A program made the position numbers and the translations under genes. The notes under the pieces are model-generated. The model saw only the letters and a program-made list of their open reading frames with translations. It searched no databases and had not been told where the DNA came from. DNA of 7,380 bases. It comes from DASZFV01 sp035546175 (lineage in GTDB: Bacteria; Myxococcota_A; Polyangia; Fen-1088). The DNA is taken from assembly GCA_035546175.1 (NCBI GenBank), contig DASZWW010000052.1, forward strand, positions 1 to 7,380. Reading direction: 5' to 3'. Shown in pieces: positions 1 to 6,007 of the stretch; within the stretch, counting starts at the first letter, position 1; the number at the start of each line of letters is the position of its first letter.

Positions 1-138
1 GACGCCCTCCTCGGCCTGCCCGCGGCGCTGCGGGCGCGCCGCGCCGACCGCGCGAGCCGCGCCCTCGGGGCCGCCGCCCTGCTGGCGCGCTGGCGCGGCG
101 ACTACCTGCCGATGCGCACGGCCGTGACCCTCGAGTAG
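1..138 (+). CDS. C-terminal fragment of an unidentified protein (possibly a glycosyltransferase)
   Basis: The first frame is open from the left edge to a TAG stop at 136-138 and gives the last 45 residues of a protein that starts outside the window. The fragment is rich in Ala, Leu and Arg (it begins DALLGLPAALRARR and ends YLPMRTAVTLE), with no catalytic motif or clear membrane segment. Short Leu/Ala/Arg-rich tails of this kind are common at the C-terminus of family 2 glycosyltransferases. That would fit the sugar-related neighbours, but it is only a weak resemblance. The gene converges on the minus-strand operon, and its stop lies 6 nt from the stop of the discoidin gene. Without the upstream sequence I cannot assign a function. 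The reality of the gene is supported by the good codon pattern and by the minus-strand gene ending exactly where this one ends. Confidence 0.55.
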   Translation, partial: DALLGLPAALRARRADRASRALGAAALLARWRGDYLPMRTAVTLE

Positions 139-144
139 CGCCCC

Positions 145-1143
145 TCAGCGCCCGGGGTGGCCGAAGACCTCGAGCTCGCTCAGGGCCACGTACTTGCCGC
201 GCGCGCCGCGCACGCGCACGTACCGGGCCCGCACGCCGTGCACCTTCGCCACCCAGGGCGAGCCCTGCCCGAAGGACCGCGTGCGCGTCTCGATGTCGAA
301 GAAGCGCGCGCCGTCCTCCGACGCCTGCAGCGTCAGCGGCAAGCCGTCGTCGAAGAAGCCGTCGCCGCGGTTGTAGATCTTGATCTTGTCGATGTCGACG
401 GGCGCGAGGAGATCGACCTGCACCCAGGGCGCGTCGCTCGTGTTCGTGTGGACGCCGTAGGGCGCGCCGGAGATCACGCCGTCCGTCAGGCCGCCGGGCG
501 CGGCCATCGAGCCCGGGTGGACGCCGCTCGCGGAGGTGGGCTTGTGCAGCGCCAGGTTCTCCCTCGCGAGGAGGGAGGTCGCCGCCGCGGCCACGAGCGC
601 GAGCGCGACGACCGCCGCCGTCCCCAGGCGGAACCGGCGCACGAAGCGGACCTCGTCGACGCCGCGGGGCTCGACGAGGGTGGCGAGCCAGCGGACGATG
701 GCCCGGGCCCGCTCCGCCTGCCGGGTCGACTCGGCCGCCGCCGCGCCGTCGAGGCCGGCCCGCAGGCCCCCCACGGCCACCGACGACAGGAAGGCCTCGA
801 GCTCGCGCGCGGGCACGGGCGGCTCGTAGCGCGGCGTGAGCCCCCGGAAGCGCCCGACCACCTCGCGGGCGTCGAGCGGCTCACCGAGCGGACCGTCCGA
901 GGCCACGCTCGCGCGCGCCGCCATGTAGAAGACGGCTGCCTCGCGGTAGAGCGCGAGCGCGCTCGCGGGGTGGTCGTCCAGCGCCCGCTCGGCCACGAGC
1001 GCCCGCTCGGCGCCGGCCCGCACGAACGCCCGCATCGCCGCCAGGGCCCCCGTGGCGTAGCCCAGCGCCGCCGCCTCGGCGTCCTCGAGCAGGAGCGCCT
1101 CCCGCAGGCGCGGCAGCACGCCGCGCGCCGGCGCCTCGTTCAC
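145..1143 (-). CDS. Single-pass membrane protein with C-terminal discoidin (F5/8 type C) domain
   Basis: This is a 332-residue protein. I chose the GTG at 1143-1141 because it overlaps the methyltransferase TGA as GTGA and has a GGGAGG ribosome binding site 4 nt upstream. Residues 1-170 are an Ala/Leu/Arg-rich, mainly helical region that I do not recognise. A basic stretch (FVRRFR, 167-172) precedes one hydrophobic segment (about 173-193), which predicts N-terminus in the cytoplasm and C-terminus in the periplasm. Residues about 196-328 form a full-length discoidin-type domain. It has the NLALHKPTSASG opening, a GGLTDG turn, WVQVDL, the IDKIKIYNR strand, and a YVRVRG...LSELEVFG ending. Known members of this family bind sugars or phospholipids through surface loops, so binding the product of this operon at the outer face of the inner membrane is a reasonable inference, not something seen. 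It is the last gene of the operon. The domain call is strong; the protein's role is unknown. Confidence 0.88.
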   Translation of the reverse strand: MNEAPARGVLPRLREALLLEDAEAAALGYATGALAAMRAFVRAGAERALVAERALDDHPASALALYREAAVFYMAARASVASDGPLGEPLDAREVVGRFRGLTPRYEPPVPARELEAFLSSVAVGGLRAGLDGAAAAESTRQAERARAIVRWLATLVEPRGVDEVRFVRRFRLGTAAVVALALVAAAATSLLARENLALHKPTSASGVHPGSMAAPGGLTDGVISGAPYGVHTNTSDAPWVQVDLLAPVDIDKIKIYNRGDGFFDDGLPLTLQASEDGARFFDIETRTRSFGQGSPWVAKVHGVRARYVRVRGARGKYVALSELEVFGHPGR

Positions 1144-1775
1144 GCGCCCTCCCGGCCGCCCGCGGGGACGCGGCAGACGGCGAAGGTGTTGAGGCCGAGC
1201 TTGTGCGGGAAGCACCGGAGCTGGCTCGGCAGGAAGCCCGCGCGCACGAGCAGCGGCCACAGGTCGCGCACGTCGTAGTACGTCTTGTGGTCGTCCATCT
1301 CGGCGGCCGGCGAGAGGCCCAGGCGGAACGCCGAGAGCTCGAGGTACCGCTTGCCGCGCCACGACGGGACGTTGACGAGGGCGATCCCTCCCGGCGCGAG
1401 CAGGCGCCGGATCTCGCGCAGCGTCTCGAGCGGCTCCCAGAGGTGCTCGAGGACGGAGACCATGAGGACGACGTCGAAGCCCGCCGCCGGCAGCCCGGCG
1501 AGCGCCGCCGGCAGCGCGCCCTCGACGGCGCGCGCCTTCGCGTGCGCCTTCAGGTCGTCCGCGAGCGAGACGTCGACCAGCGTCACCTGCCCGGCCTCGT
1601 CGAGGATGCTCCGCGCGAAGGTGGCCTGGAAGCCGCACCCGAGGTCGGCGACGCGCCGGCCCGCGAAGCTCGGCACCCAGCGCCGGATCTGCCGCGCCGA
1701 GAGCCACACGCCGAGCTTGTCGACCGGGCCTGGCCGATACGACTGGCCGAACGACTCGGTCCGCGTCGCCGTCAT
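1140..1775 (-). CDS. Class I SAM-dependent methyltransferase (methyltransferase type 11/12-like)
   Basis: This is a 211-residue enzyme with a Rossmann-type SAM-binding fold. Motif I is VADLGCG at 42-48, followed by the acidic residue ending strand 2 (Asp68 in LVDVS). The post-motif VSVLEHL lies at 107-112, and LLAPGG at 125-130 is the usual strand-4/5 region seen in small-molecule and sugar methyltransferases. There is no membrane segment or signal peptide, so it should be cytoplasmic. The ATG at 1775-1773 overlaps the glycosyltransferase TGA as ATGA, which fixes the start and implies coupled translation. Its position among sugar-nucleotide and glycosyltransferase genes suggests O-methylation of a sugar residue or glycan terminus, but the substrate cannot be read from the sequence. 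The N-terminal section (FGQSYRPGPVDKLGVWLS) resembles that of polysaccharide-cluster methyltransferases as I remember them. The family call is firm and the substrate is inferred. Confidence 0.9.
   Translation of the reverse strand: MTATRTESFGQSYRPGPVDKLGVWLSARQIRRWVPSFAGRRVADLGCGFQATFARSILDEAGQVTLVDVSLADDLKAHAKARAVEGALPAALAGLPAAGFDVVLMVSVLEHLWEPLETLREIRRLLAPGGIALVNVPSWRGKRYLELSAFRLGLSPAAEMDDHKTYYDVRDLWPLLVRAGFLPSQLRCFPHKLGLNTFAVCRVPAGGREGA
1148..1153 (-). promoter_or_regulatory. Ribosome binding site of the discoidin membrane protein gene
   Basis: The minus strand reads GGGAGG here, 4 nt before the GTG at 1143-1141. It lies inside the last codons of the methyltransferase gene and supports the GTGA-overlap start. 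The spacing is slightly short. Confidence 0.55.
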
Positions 1776-1792
1776 GGCGACCGCGTCGCCGT
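1761..1792. repeat. 12-bp direct duplication at the glycosyltransferase/methyltransferase junction
   Basis: CCGCGTCGCCGT occurs at 1761-1772 and again at 1781-1792, a 20-bp period. The two copies lie on either side of the ATGA overlap. On the minus strand one copy encodes TATR at the end of the glycosyltransferase, and the other encodes TATR right after the methyltransferase start Met, in a different reading frame. Confidence 0.7.
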
Positions 1793-3073
1793 GGACGTCG
1801 CGTGCGCCGCCACCGAGGTGGCGTGCGCCGCCACCGAGGGGGCGTGCACCGCCACCGAGGTGGCGTGGAGGATCAGCGTGAACGTGAAGGTCACGAAGCC
1901 CGCGATCATGAGGAACAGGCCCGTGACGCCGAGGTGGTTGACGGGGGCGTTCGCGACCAGGGCGAGCCCGTGGCTCACGTAGGCCCGGATGAGCAGGCCC
2001 GTCATGACGAGCCCCGCCGCGAAGAGGCCGGCGGAGAGGGCCACGGCGCGCGTGTAGGAGAAGCGCCGGAACCACTTGGCGGAGACGTCGCCCGAGTAGT
2101 CGAAGTACACCTGCGAGAGGATGCCCATGTACACGCACTGCAGCCCCAGCACGCCCAGCGTCACGCCGAGCAGCATCCAGTGCATCGAGAAGCCGATGGG
2201 GCCGATCTGGACGTCGCCGAGCGACAGGCCCAGCGTCAGCACGAGCCCGAGGACGAGCAAGAGCAGCCCCGGCTTGTAGAGGAAGAAGTCCGCGCCGTAG
2301 ATGAACATGGCGCGCAGGTTGATCCAGGCGGCGTGCCACGGCGAGAACCACCCCGCGCGCTTGTGGTGGCTCATGCGCCCCTCGCGGTCCTTGAGGAAGC
2401 GGATGGGCACCTCCTCGGTGGCGAGCTTCATGTGCACCGACTTGAGCACCATCTCGGACGCGTACTCCCACGACTGCGAGCGCAGGTCCATGCGCTCGAG
2501 CGCCGCGCGCGTGATGCCCCGCATGCCGCAGTGGATGTCCGTGAACCGGCCAGAGAAGATCACGTTGAGGATCCAGGTCGTCACGGGCGTGCCCAGGTAG
2601 CGGTGGAGCGGCGGCATCGAGCCGGGCTCGATGTAGCCGCGGAAGCGCGAGCCCATGACGAACTCGGCGCCGCCCCGGAACTTCTCGACGAAGGGCCCGA
2701 GCTCGCGGAAGTCGTAGGTGCAGTCGCAGTCGCCCATGAGGACGTAGCGCCCGCGGATGTGCGGCAGGGCGTCGAGGTAGGCGCGCCCGAGGCCGCGCCT
2801 AGGGGTCTTGAGCACGCGCGCGCCGCCCGCGAGCGCCAGCTCCATCGTGCGGTCCGCGCCGCTGTCGACGATGAGGATCTCGCCGCGCACGCCGGCCTTC
2901 TTCATGCCCTCGTGGCACCAGGCGACGAAGTCGGCGATCGTGAGCTCCTCGTTGAGCGCGGGGATGACGATCGAGAGCTCGGGGTCGGCGACGTCGTCGG
3001 CGGGGACGTGGAGCGTCACGTCTGGATCGGACGGCGGCGAGGCGGCCGGCAGGGGCGCGGGCGCGGCGCTCAC
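1772..3073 (-). CDS. Family 2 glycosyltransferase, polyprenyl-phosphate glycosyl synthase type, four C-terminal membrane segments
   Basis: This is a 433-residue integral membrane glycosyltransferase. After a Pro/Ala-rich leader (1-30), the GT-A domain opens with LSIVIPALNEE (33-43). It has the nucleotide-sugar/metal site MGDCDCTYDF (113-122; Asp115 and Asp117 form the DxD) and MGSRFRG (140-146), then IEPGSMPPLHRYLG and DIHCGMRGI. These blocks are typical of enzymes usually annotated as dolichol-P-glucose synthetase-like or DPM1-like. Such enzymes transfer a sugar from a nucleotide donor to a polyprenyl phosphate. Four hydrophobic segments follow at about 268-286, 298-318, 343-363 and 382-402. 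The tail (403-430) is built of heptad repeats from a 21-bp DNA repeat and is probably cytoplasmic. The GTG start at 3073-3071 overlaps the epimerase stop as GTGA; a later in-frame GTG (residue 19) is a less likely alternative. The family is clear. The donor and acceptor are not known. Confidence 0.9.
   Translation of the reverse strand: MSAAPAPLPAASPPSDPDVTLHVPADDVADPELSIVIPALNEELTIADFVAWCHEGMKKAGVRGEILIVDSGADRTMELALAGGARVLKTPRRGLGRAYLDALPHIRGRYVLMGDCDCTYDFRELGPFVEKFRGGAEFVMGSRFRGYIEPGSMPPLHRYLGTPVTTWILNVIFSGRFTDIHCGMRGITRAALERMDLRSQSWEYASEMVLKSVHMKLATEEVPIRFLKDREGRMSHHKRAGWFSPWHAAWINLRAMFIYGADFFLYKPGLLLLVLGLVLTLGLSLGDVQIGPIGFSMHWMLLGVTLGVLGLQCVYMGILSQVYFDYSGDVSAKWFRRFSYTRAVALSAGLFAAGLVMTGLLIRAYVSHGLALVANAPVNHLGVTGLFLMIAGFVTFTFTLILHATSVAVHAPSVAAHATSVAAHATSTATRSP
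1801..1863. repeat. In-frame 21-bp tandem repeat, three copies
   Basis: Three adjoining 21-bp units lie at 1801-1821, 1822-1842 and 1843-1863. Units 2 and 3 each differ from unit 1 at a single base (unit 2 at its position 19, unit 3 at its position 6). A degenerate fourth copy extends toward 1781. On the minus strand the units encode seven-residue repeats at the C-terminus of the glycosyltransferase: HATSVAV, HAPSVAA, HATSVAA and the decayed HATSTAT (residues 403-430). Because the unit is a multiple of three, copy-number changes would lengthen or shorten the tail without a frameshift. Confidence 0.9.
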
Positions 3074-4080
3074 ATCCGCCCCGCCTGCATGTCCGGGATC
3101 ATCGCCAGCATCGAGCGGCGCAGCGCCTCGCGCGACGACAGCTCGTTCTTCCACCCGAGGCCCCGGATGCGGCTCGTGGCGAGGCGCACGATGGGCACGT
3201 CGCCCTTCCAGCCCCGGTCGCCGCCCGTGTACTCGAAGCGGACGCTCGTCGGGCGCAGGCCCACGCACTCGACGGCCAGCTCGGCGATCTCCGTCACCGT
3301 GATGTAGTCGCCGGTCGCGACGTTGTAGGCCTCGAAGTCCTTGGGCGTGCGCTCGTGGGCCGTGAGCGCGGCCCGCACGATGTCGCTCACGTGGACGTAC
3401 GACTTGGATTGCTGGCCGTCCCCCAGGATCTTGAGGACGATCGGCGAGTCGCCGCGCGCCTTGGCGTCGAGCAGCCGCCGCGCGAAGTCGAAGCCCACGC
3501 CGTGCGTCTGCCGCGGGCCCACGACGTTGCCGAAGCGGAAGACGCAGCCCGAGAGCCCGAACATGTACGCATAGGCGCTGATGAGGCTCTCGCCCGCGAG
3601 CTTGCTCGCGCCGTAGGTCGAGACGGGCTGCACGGGCCCGTGGTCCTCGGCGGCCTCGAGGGCGCCGAGATCGCCGTAGATGCCGCTCCCCGAGGCGTAG
3701 AGGATGCGCCGCGTGCCCGTGCGCCGCATGGCCTCGACGACGCTGGCCGTGAGGGCCGTGCCCTGCGAGAAGTCGATGGACGGCTCGCGCGCGGCCCGCG
3801 CGATGTCCGGGTTCGACGCGAGGTGGATGACCACGTCGTGGCCGCCCTCGGCCCCCATGGCGGCGACCAGCGCCTCGGTGTCCTCGACGTCGCCGCGCAC
3901 GACCCGCAGGCGCGCGTCCTGGGCGTGGGCGGCGAAGTGCCACTCGCGCCCCGACGAGAAGTTGTCGAAGAGCGTGACGCCCGCGGCGCCGCCCGCGCCG
4001 AGCAGGTGGTCCGTGAAGTGGCTGCCGATGAAGCCGGCGCCGCCGACGATGAAGAAGCGTTGGTTGGCCGTGGCCCGCAC
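3070..4080 (-). CDS. NAD-dependent nucleotide-sugar epimerase/dehydratase (extended SDR)
   Basis: This 336-residue enzyme has the typical length of GalE-like extended short-chain dehydrogenases. The NAD-binding motif GGAGFIG is at 13-19, with the acidic residue that selects NAD at Asp39 in LFDNFSSGRE. HLASNPDI (87-94) corresponds to the HLAA region of the family. The catalytic residues are visible as ASGSGIYG (129-136) and YGASK (Tyr156, Lys160). FRFGNVVGPRQ (181-191) and the YVHVSDIVRA block (228-237) are the sugar-nucleotide-binding side. It should epimerise, or less likely dehydrate, a nucleotide-activated sugar in the cytoplasm. In this operon the substrate is plausibly the NDP-sugar made by the nucleotidyltransferase. 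The start is the GTG at 4080-4078, 4 nt after the SIS stop. The 3' end overlaps the glycosyltransferase start by 4 nt. I cannot tell C4-epimerase from other activities by sequence alone. Confidence 0.9.
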   Translation of the reverse strand: MRATANQRFFIVGGAGFIGSHFTDHLLGAGGAAGVTLFDNFSSGREWHFAAHAQDARLRVVRGDVEDTEALVAAMGAEGGHDVVIHLASNPDIARAAREPSIDFSQGTALTASVVEAMRRTGTRRILYASGSGIYGDLGALEAAEDHGPVQPVSTYGASKLAGESLISAYAYMFGLSGCVFRFGNVVGPRQTHGVGFDFARRLLDAKARGDSPIVLKILGDGQQSKSYVHVSDIVRAALTAHERTPKDFEAYNVATGDYITVTEIAELAVECVGLRPTSVRFEYTGGDRGWKGDVPIVRLATSRIRGLGWKNELSSREALRRSMLAMIPDMQAGRM

Positions 4081-4084
4081 TACG

Positions 4085-4687
4085 TCACTTGGTGGATTCC
4101 CACTTCGTGGCGGCGCGCTTCAAGGCCGGGTGCGAGACGAGCAGGTGCCACACGACGGCCGCCAGCCCCTCGGTGTGAGGCGTGATGCGGTCGGCGTGCA
4201 CCGTGGGGATGAGCACGCACGCGTCGGCCGTGGCCTTCGTCGTGCCGCCGTCCTTGCCGACGACGCCGAAGATCTTGGCGCCCACCTTCTTGGCCAGCTC
4301 GAGCGCGAGCACCAGGTTCATGGACACGTTCTTCTCGCGGTTGCCGCCGCCCACCGAGAACACGAGGATGGCGTCCTTGCCCGACAGGCGCGAGACCTTG
4401 AGCCACTCGGAGAAGCTCGTGTCCCAGCCCTCGTCGTTCACGCGCGCCGTGAGCTCCGAGACGTTGTCCGTCGGCGTGTAGGCCTCGAAGCCGCAGATCT
4501 TGCGGAAGTCGTTGACGGCGTGGCTCGCGTGCCCCGCCGAGCCCCCCACGCCGAGGATGAAGAGGCGCCCGCCCGCGTCGCGCGCGGCGCCGAGGCCCGT
4601 CGCCACGGCCTCGACGGCCGCGGCGTCGAGCTCGCGCACGGCCCTCTGCGTCTCGTCGAGGTACGTCCTGACGAAGTCCGCGCTCAC
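4085..4687 (-). CDS. SIS-domain sugar-phosphate isomerase, GmhA-like (putative sedoheptulose 7-phosphate isomerase)
   Basis: This 200-residue single SIS domain has the length of GmhA phosphoheptose isomerases. The phosphate-binding loop is ILGVGGSAGHASHAVNDF (44-61), and a second Ser/Gly loop is VFSVGGGNREKNVS (109-122). GVVGKDGG lies at 141-148, and the C-terminal helix runs from DRITPHTEG (166-174) to WHLLVSHP (180-187). GmhA converts sedoheptulose 7-phosphate to D-glycero-D-manno-heptose 7-phosphate. Aligned from memory with E. coli GmhA (His61, Glu65, Gln172, His180), this protein has His56, Asp60, Glu173 and His181. The histidines are kept, but the two other positions are changed, so its substrate may differ. 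The GTG start at 4687-4685 overlaps the transaldolase stop as GTGA. The direct coupling to a transaldolase gene supports a sedoheptulose-phosphate substrate. An uncharacterised sugar-phosphate isomerase role is the main alternative. Confidence 0.8.
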   Translation of the reverse strand: MSADFVRTYLDETQRAVRELDAAAVEAVATGLGAARDAGGRLFILGVGGSAGHASHAVNDFRKICGFEAYTPTDNVSELTARVNDEGWDTSFSEWLKVSRLSGKDAILVFSVGGGNREKNVSMNLVLALELAKKVGAKIFGVVGKDGGTTKATADACVLIPTVHADRITPHTEGLAAVVWHLLVSHPALKRAATKWESTK

Positions 4688-5409
4688 AGCTTGTACCCCG
4701 CCGCCTGCGCGTCGCGGAAGAACATCTGCACCGTCTCGAGGCTGTACTCGCCGAGGTCCTTGCCGACGAGCTCGAGCTTCTTGAGCAGGTCCGGCGTCAC
4801 CGTGATGATGTCGCAGCCCACCTCGGCCGCCTGGATGATGTTGAGCAGCTCGCGCGGGCTCGCCCACAGGAGCTCGATCTTCTTGTCCGCGGCGCGGCAG
4901 ATCGACAGGCACTCCTTCATCAAGGGCACCGGATCGCGGCCCGTGTCGGCGATGCGGCCCGCGAACACCGAGACGACCGACGGCGCGCCGCCGGCCAGGG
5001 CCGCCGCCGTCTCCCGCACCTGGTCGACGGTGCAGATGGCCGTGACGTTCAGCTTCACGCCGGCGTGCGAGAGCTCCTCGACGAGCGGGATCGACGACGC
5101 GCGCTTCGTGTTGGTGATGGGGATCTTGACGTAGACGTTGTCGCCCCAGGTCTTGATCTCGAGCGCCTGCCGCTTCATCTCCGCGAAGTCGTCGGCGAAG
5201 ACCTCGAAGGAGATCGGCTGCGTCTTGACGTGCCCGAGCACCTCCTTCGCGAAGGCCCGGTAGTCGGACACGCCGTCCTTGCGCATGAGCGTCGGGTTGG
5301 TCGTGAAGCCGCCGATGCGCGGGTCCTTGCTGGCGGCGACGATGGCCGTCACGCTGGCGCCGTCCGCGAAGATCTTGATCTTGTCGAGAGAGATGGGGGG
5401 ATTGGCCAC
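4684..5409 (-). CDS. Transaldolase family protein (FSA/TalC-type small transaldolase)
   Basis: This 241-residue cytoplasmic TIM-barrel aldolase is close in size to the small FSA/TalC/type-3B transaldolases rather than the roughly 320-residue TalB. Visible motifs are KIFADGAS (12-19; Asp16), GFTTNPTL (34-41), NVYVKIPIT (91-99; Lys95 is the expected Schiff-base lysine), KLNVTAICT (119-127), SVFAGRIADTG (147-157) and WASPRE (182-187). Transaldolases move a dihydroxyacetone unit and can form sedoheptulose 7-phosphate from fructose 6-phosphate and erythrose 4-phosphate. Next to a GmhA-like isomerase this suggests a dedicated supply of heptose precursor. The open frame runs upstream to 5475, but I place the start at the GTG at 5409-5407, which follows an AGAAGGA ribosome binding site with 7-nt spacing and leaves no overlap with the HAD gene. 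Transaldolase versus fructose-6-phosphate aldolase activity cannot be separated here. Confidence 0.9.
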   Translation of the reverse strand: MANPPISLDKIKIFADGASVTAIVAASKDPRIGGFTTNPTLMRKDGVSDYRAFAKEVLGHVKTQPISFEVFADDFAEMKRQALEIKTWGDNVYVKIPITNTKRASSIPLVEELSHAGVKLNVTAICTVDQVRETAAALAGGAPSVVSVFAGRIADTGRDPVPLMKECLSICRAADKKIELLWASPRELLNIIQAAEVGCDIITVTPDLLKKLELVGKDLGEYSLETVQMFFRDAQAAGYKL

Positions 5410-5416
5410 TATTTCG

Positions 5417-5423
5417 TCCTTCT
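5417..5423 (-). promoter_or_regulatory. Ribosome binding site that sets the transaldolase start
   Basis: The minus strand reads AGAAGGA, 7 nt before the GTG at 5409. It is the best Shine-Dalgarno match in the operon and begins at the last base of the HAD gene TAA stop. It favours the GTG over upstream in-frame starts such as the ATG at 5475. Confidence 0.75.
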
Positions 5424-6007
5424 TATCGCGTGGTTGGGGGGCCCAAAAGATGGACGGCGAAGTCTCGCAAATCAACCCCGCAAAAGGAAGGGCTGATAGC
5501 GCGCGCCGCGAGCGTCGCCAGGTCCTCCGCGCCCGCTGCGCCCAGGAAGGCCGTGCGCAGCCCGAAGGCGGCGCCCGCGAGCACGTCCGTCGCCCGGTCG
5601 CCCACCATCCACGAGGCGGCGGGATCGAAGCCCGCGTGGCGCCCGAACGCCTCGACGAGCAGGCCCGTGGCGGGCTTGCGGCAGGCGCACCCGTCCTCGG
5701 AGCGGTGGAAGCAGATGTGGGACGAGAGGATGACGCCGCCCGCGGCCTGGGCCTGGCGCAGGATCTCGGCGTGGACGGCGTCGAGCGCCGCGCGGGTCGT
5801 CTTGCCCTTCGCGGCGGCCGGCTGGTTGCTCGCCACGACGAGCGCGTAGCCGGCGGCCGTGAGGTCGCGCAGCACGCCGGGCACCCAGGGGAAGACCTCC
5901 GCCTCGCTCACGGCGAGCGGGCTGTCCGGGCGCGGCTCGGCCGGGTTGGGGACGGTGCGGTTGAGCACGCCGTCGCGGTCGAGGACGATCAGCGCGCGAC
6001 GAGCCAC
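5423..6007 (-). CDS. HAD-IIIA phosphatase, GmhB-like (putative heptose 1,7-bisphosphate phosphatase)
   Basis: This is a 194-residue HAD-superfamily enzyme of the usual GmhB/histidinol-phosphatase length. Motif I is VLDRDGVLN (8-16), with the nucleophile Asp10 and acid/base Asp12. Motif II is ASNQ (59-62), the motif III lysine is Lys111 in CRKP, and motif IV is GDRATD (136-141). The insert CFHRSEDGCACRKP holds Cys99, His101, Cys107 and Cys109. This CxH...CxC set is the structural zinc site known from GmhB. GmhB removes the C7 phosphate from heptose 1,7-bisphosphate to leave the 1-phosphate used by a nucleotidyltransferase, and the gene encoding such an enzyme overlaps this one by 19 nt. The GTG start at 6007-6005 has GGAG 8 nt upstream (6019-6016). 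The segment PAAAKG differs from the SGIARG-like sequence I recall after the ASNQ/TNQ motif in GmhB. The family call is firm and the substrate is inferred. Confidence 0.85.
   Translation of the reverse strand: MARRALIVLDRDGVLNRTVPNPAEPRPDSPLAVSEAEVFPWVPGVLRDLTAAGYALVVASNQPAAAKGKTTRAALDAVHAEILRQAQAAGGVILSSHICFHRSEDGCACRKPATGLLVEAFGRHAGFDPAASWMVGDRATDVLAGAAFGLRTAFLGAAGAEDLATLAARAISPSFCGVDLRDFAVHLLGPPTTR

Noticed and set aside
157..1278. A 373-codon open frame on the plus strand opposite the discoidin and methyltransferase genes
   Set aside because: Its translation is low-complexity Arg/Ala/His-rich with no motif, while the opposite strand encodes clear domains in coupled genes. Long antisense frames are expected at this GC content.
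1801..1863. The 21-bp repeats considered as a CRISPR-like array or protein-binding iteron
   Set aside because: The units abut with no spacers and are read in frame as protein, so a coding tandem repeat explains them.
1776..2471. Upstream extension of the methyltransferase frame to 2471
   Set aside because: The extension overlaps the glycosyltransferase membrane region, reads as Arg/Gly/His-rich low-complexity sequence, and is made unnecessary by the ATGA-overlap start at 1775.
1802..3307. A 501-codon plus-strand open frame opposite the glycosyltransferase
   Set aside because: It is Arg/Glu/His/Val-rich with no recognisable domain, and it mirrors a well-conserved family 2 glycosyltransferase and the end of the epimerase. 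I treat it as a GC-driven shadow.
3704..5134. A 476-codon plus-strand open frame across epimerase, SIS and transaldolase genes
   Set aside because: It spans three real minus-strand genes and has no domain or plausible ribosome binding site.
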